The notes under the pieces were generated by a model. That model was not told the origin of the DNA and made no database searches. It worked only from the letters and a program-made list of their open reading frames with translations. From Verrucomicrobiota bacterium (GTDB lineage: Bacteria; Verrucomicrobiota; Kiritimatiellia; SS1-B-03-39; UBA6053), in the NCBI GenBank assembly GCA_020831625.1, contig JAFIGD010000025.1:1-64000 (forward strand): a stretch of DNA of 64,000 bases, given 5' to 3'. The position numbers were made by a program, and so were the translations under genes. This document shows, piece by piece, positions 62,720-64,000 of this stretch (its first letter is position 1; each line of letters begins with the position of its first letter).

Positions 62720-64000
62720 ATGATGAAAACACCCCCCTGCAAAAAGATTCTGATCGTTGAGGATGAAGTGATTGTCTCCCGGGACATTCGTCTCCAGCTG
62801 GAAATGCTCGGATACGATGTGATCGGGGAAACCCGTTACGGGGAAGAGGCCGTGGACCTGACCTTGCGTCTCGATCCCGACCTGGTCCTCATGGATATTC
62901 AACTGGGCGGAGAAATGAACGGCATTCAGGCCGGCAGACAAATTATCGAGGAAACAGACAAACCGATCGTCTTTCTCACCGCGTTTGCCAGCGGTGACCT
63001 CTTCGAGCAGGCCAAAGCCATCTCTCCGGCCGGCTACATCCTCAAGCCTTTTGAGGAACGGGAGCTGCGGATTATTCTCGAAATGGCGGTCTACAAACAG
63101 AAAGTCGAACACGAACTCCGCCTCAAAAGCAATGCCCTCTCCGCCGCCGCCAATGCTGTGGTCATCACCGATAAAACCGGCCTGATCGAATGGGCGAACC
63201 GCTCCTTCACCCTGAATTCCGGATATTCCGCGGAGGAGGCCTTTGGCAAGCGCCCCGGAGAACTCCTCAAATCCGGAAAACATCCTCCGGAGTTCTACCA
63301 AGAGATGTGGGAAACCATCACCCGCGGGGAAGTCTGGGACGGCGAAATCACCAATAAACGAAAAGACGGGACCCTCTATCAGGAGCGGATGACCATCACC
63401 CCCATCTTCGCGGCCTCCGGGGCCATCACCCACTACATCGCCATTAAGCAGGACATCACCCAGGAGAAAGCGCTGGAAACCATGTACCTGCGGGCCCAGC
63501 GCCTCGAAAGCATCGGCACGCTCGCCGGAGGTATCGCCCACGACCTCAACAATATCCTCGCCCCTATCCTCATGTCGGGCGACCTTCTTCTAAATGAAAC
63601 CCTCACCCCCGATCAGCGGAAAATGGTGGAATTGATCCACGAATCCGCCAAACGCGGAGCCGATGTCGTCCGGCAGGTTCTCGCCTTCGCGCGGGGCGAG
63701 GACGGAAACCGAACCGAGATTCAACTCCGTCACCTGATCGTCGAACGCTGCAACGTCTCACGGCAAACCTTCCCGAAAAATATTCAGGTAGAGGAACAGG
63801 TTCCACGGGATCTTTGGCCGGTTCAGGCCGACCCCACGCAAATCCACCAGGTTCTGATGAATCTCATGATCAACGCCCGGGACGCCATGCCCAAAGGGGG
63901 CACCCTTACTGTTACCGCCTGCAATCGAATTATCGACAAAGAGAATCGGTACCTTTCCAATGAACTGAAACCCGGCCCCTGCGTCGAACTGACCATTTCC
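62720..64000 (+). CDS. Hybrid histidine kinase (REC-PAS-HisKA-HATPase), truncated by window end
   Basis: An open frame running off the window, about 427 residues visible. A receiver domain (about 8-125) has EDE, Asp59 in LMDIQLGG and the Lys of LKPFEER. A PAS domain (about 135-250; VVITDKTGLIEWANRSF, GEVWDGEITNKRKDG) follows. The HisKA motif LAGGIAHDLNNIL has the phospho-accepting His near residue 274, and the start of the ATPase domain has the N-box QVLMNLMINARDAMPKGG. Starts at 62720 or 62723 fit the domain; an in-frame ATG at 62687 is also possible. It is divergent from fabZ. Signal and partner are unknown. Confidence 0.88.
   Translation, partial: MMKTPPCKKILIVEDEVIVSRDIRLQLEMLGYDVIGETRYGEEAVDLTLRLDPDLVLMDIQLGGEMNGIQAGRQIIEETDKPIVFLTAFASGDLFEQAKAISPAGYILKPFEERELRIILEMAVYKQKVEHELRLKSNALSAAANAVVITDKTGLIEWANRSFTLNSGYSAEEAFGKRPGELLKSGKHPPEFYQEMWETITRGEVWDGEITNKRKDGTLYQERMTITPIFAASGAITHYIAIKQDITQEKALETMYLRAQRLESIGTLAGGIAHDLNNILAPILMSGDLLLNETLTPDQRKMVELIHESAKRGADVVRQVLAFARGEDGNRTEIQLRHLIVERCNVSRQTFPKNIQVEEQVPRDLWPVQADPTQIHQVLMNLMINARDAMPKGGTLTVTACNRIIDKENRYLSNELKPGPCVELTIS

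Noticed and set aside
62660-63541. Minus-strand frame of about 290 codons opposite the histidine kinase
   Set aside because: The plus strand encodes clear REC, PAS and HisKA motifs running to the window end; the minus frame has none.

Overview
The window looks like chromosomal DNA from a Gram-negative bacterium of the PVC superphylum, most likely Kiritimatiellota or Verrucomicrobiota. This placement is inferred from gene content and was not tested by phylogeny. Supporting signs are lipid A genes (lpxA, fabZ), a type II secretion operon, very large secreted PKD-domain proteins, a XylR-type AraC regulator, a plant-type UDP-sugar pyrophosphorylase, a chlamydia-like class Ic ribonucleotide reductase, and spacers full of short degenerate repeats. 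Most genes are GC-rich with C-ending codons, so they cast long antisense shadow ORFs. No rRNA or tRNA gene was recognised.

Layout. 0-8.5 kb (minus): SulP transporter, CBS-type family II pyrophosphatase and UDP-sugar pyrophosphorylase, then an RNA methyltransferase, an M29 aminopeptidase and a short HemA-like reductase. 8.8-15.4 kb (plus): a cbb3 oxidase operon (ccoS, fused ccoNO, ccoQ, mono-heme ccoP, ccoG, ccoH, a SafE-like protein) ending in an Rrf2 regulator. 15.4-18.1 kb: diacylglycerol kinase, a repeat-rich spacer, a lipoprotein and an unknown protein. 18.1-25.4 kb: GH94 phosphorylase, GT2, lipA, a Fic protein with its own operator, and recQ. 25.5-34.4 kb: a PhoB-like regulator, then a polysaccharide locus made of a Calx-beta protein, a 1870-residue heparinase-like/PKD/PA14 protein and a divergent XylR-type regulator. 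34.4-43.8 kb: hemY, a MITE inserted exactly at its stop codon, an ABC/HlyD exporter, and nrdB-nrdA with NrdR-type boxes.

43.8-49.7 kb: a secreted toroid-like protein, a small unknown gene, a 1.2-kb three-copy tandem repeat with GATTAA/GATTAC hexamers, deoB, and an mnhEFG trio without mnhABCD. 49.7-52.3 kb is the most unusual part. It holds small, lower-GC genes, all on the minus strand, separated by attC-like imperfect palindromes, with a VapC-type toxin pair and no integrase in view. This fits an integron cassette cluster lacking an integrase (CALIN). 52.5-55.9 kb: GT4, a serine hydrolase and a 2-hydroxyacid dehydrogenase. 56-56.5 kb: a Lys-rich small protein with its own promoter and terminator. 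56.7-62.5 kb (minus): fabZ-lpxA-gspD-gspE-gspF as one overlapping operon. 62.7 kb to the end (plus): a REC-PAS-histidine kinase cut by the window edge.

Themes: micro-oxic respiration (cbb3, haem genes), polysaccharide breakdown and sugar-nucleotide metabolism (GH94, USP, lyase-like protein), envelope and secretion, and extensive non-coding repeat families. Five families stand out: CACTCGT heptamers, GATTAA hexamers, TTTCCGA-N-TCGGAAA double dyads, CCCCGGAGGGG palindromes and ATCCGTGGT blocks. Most recur at more than one place in the window.
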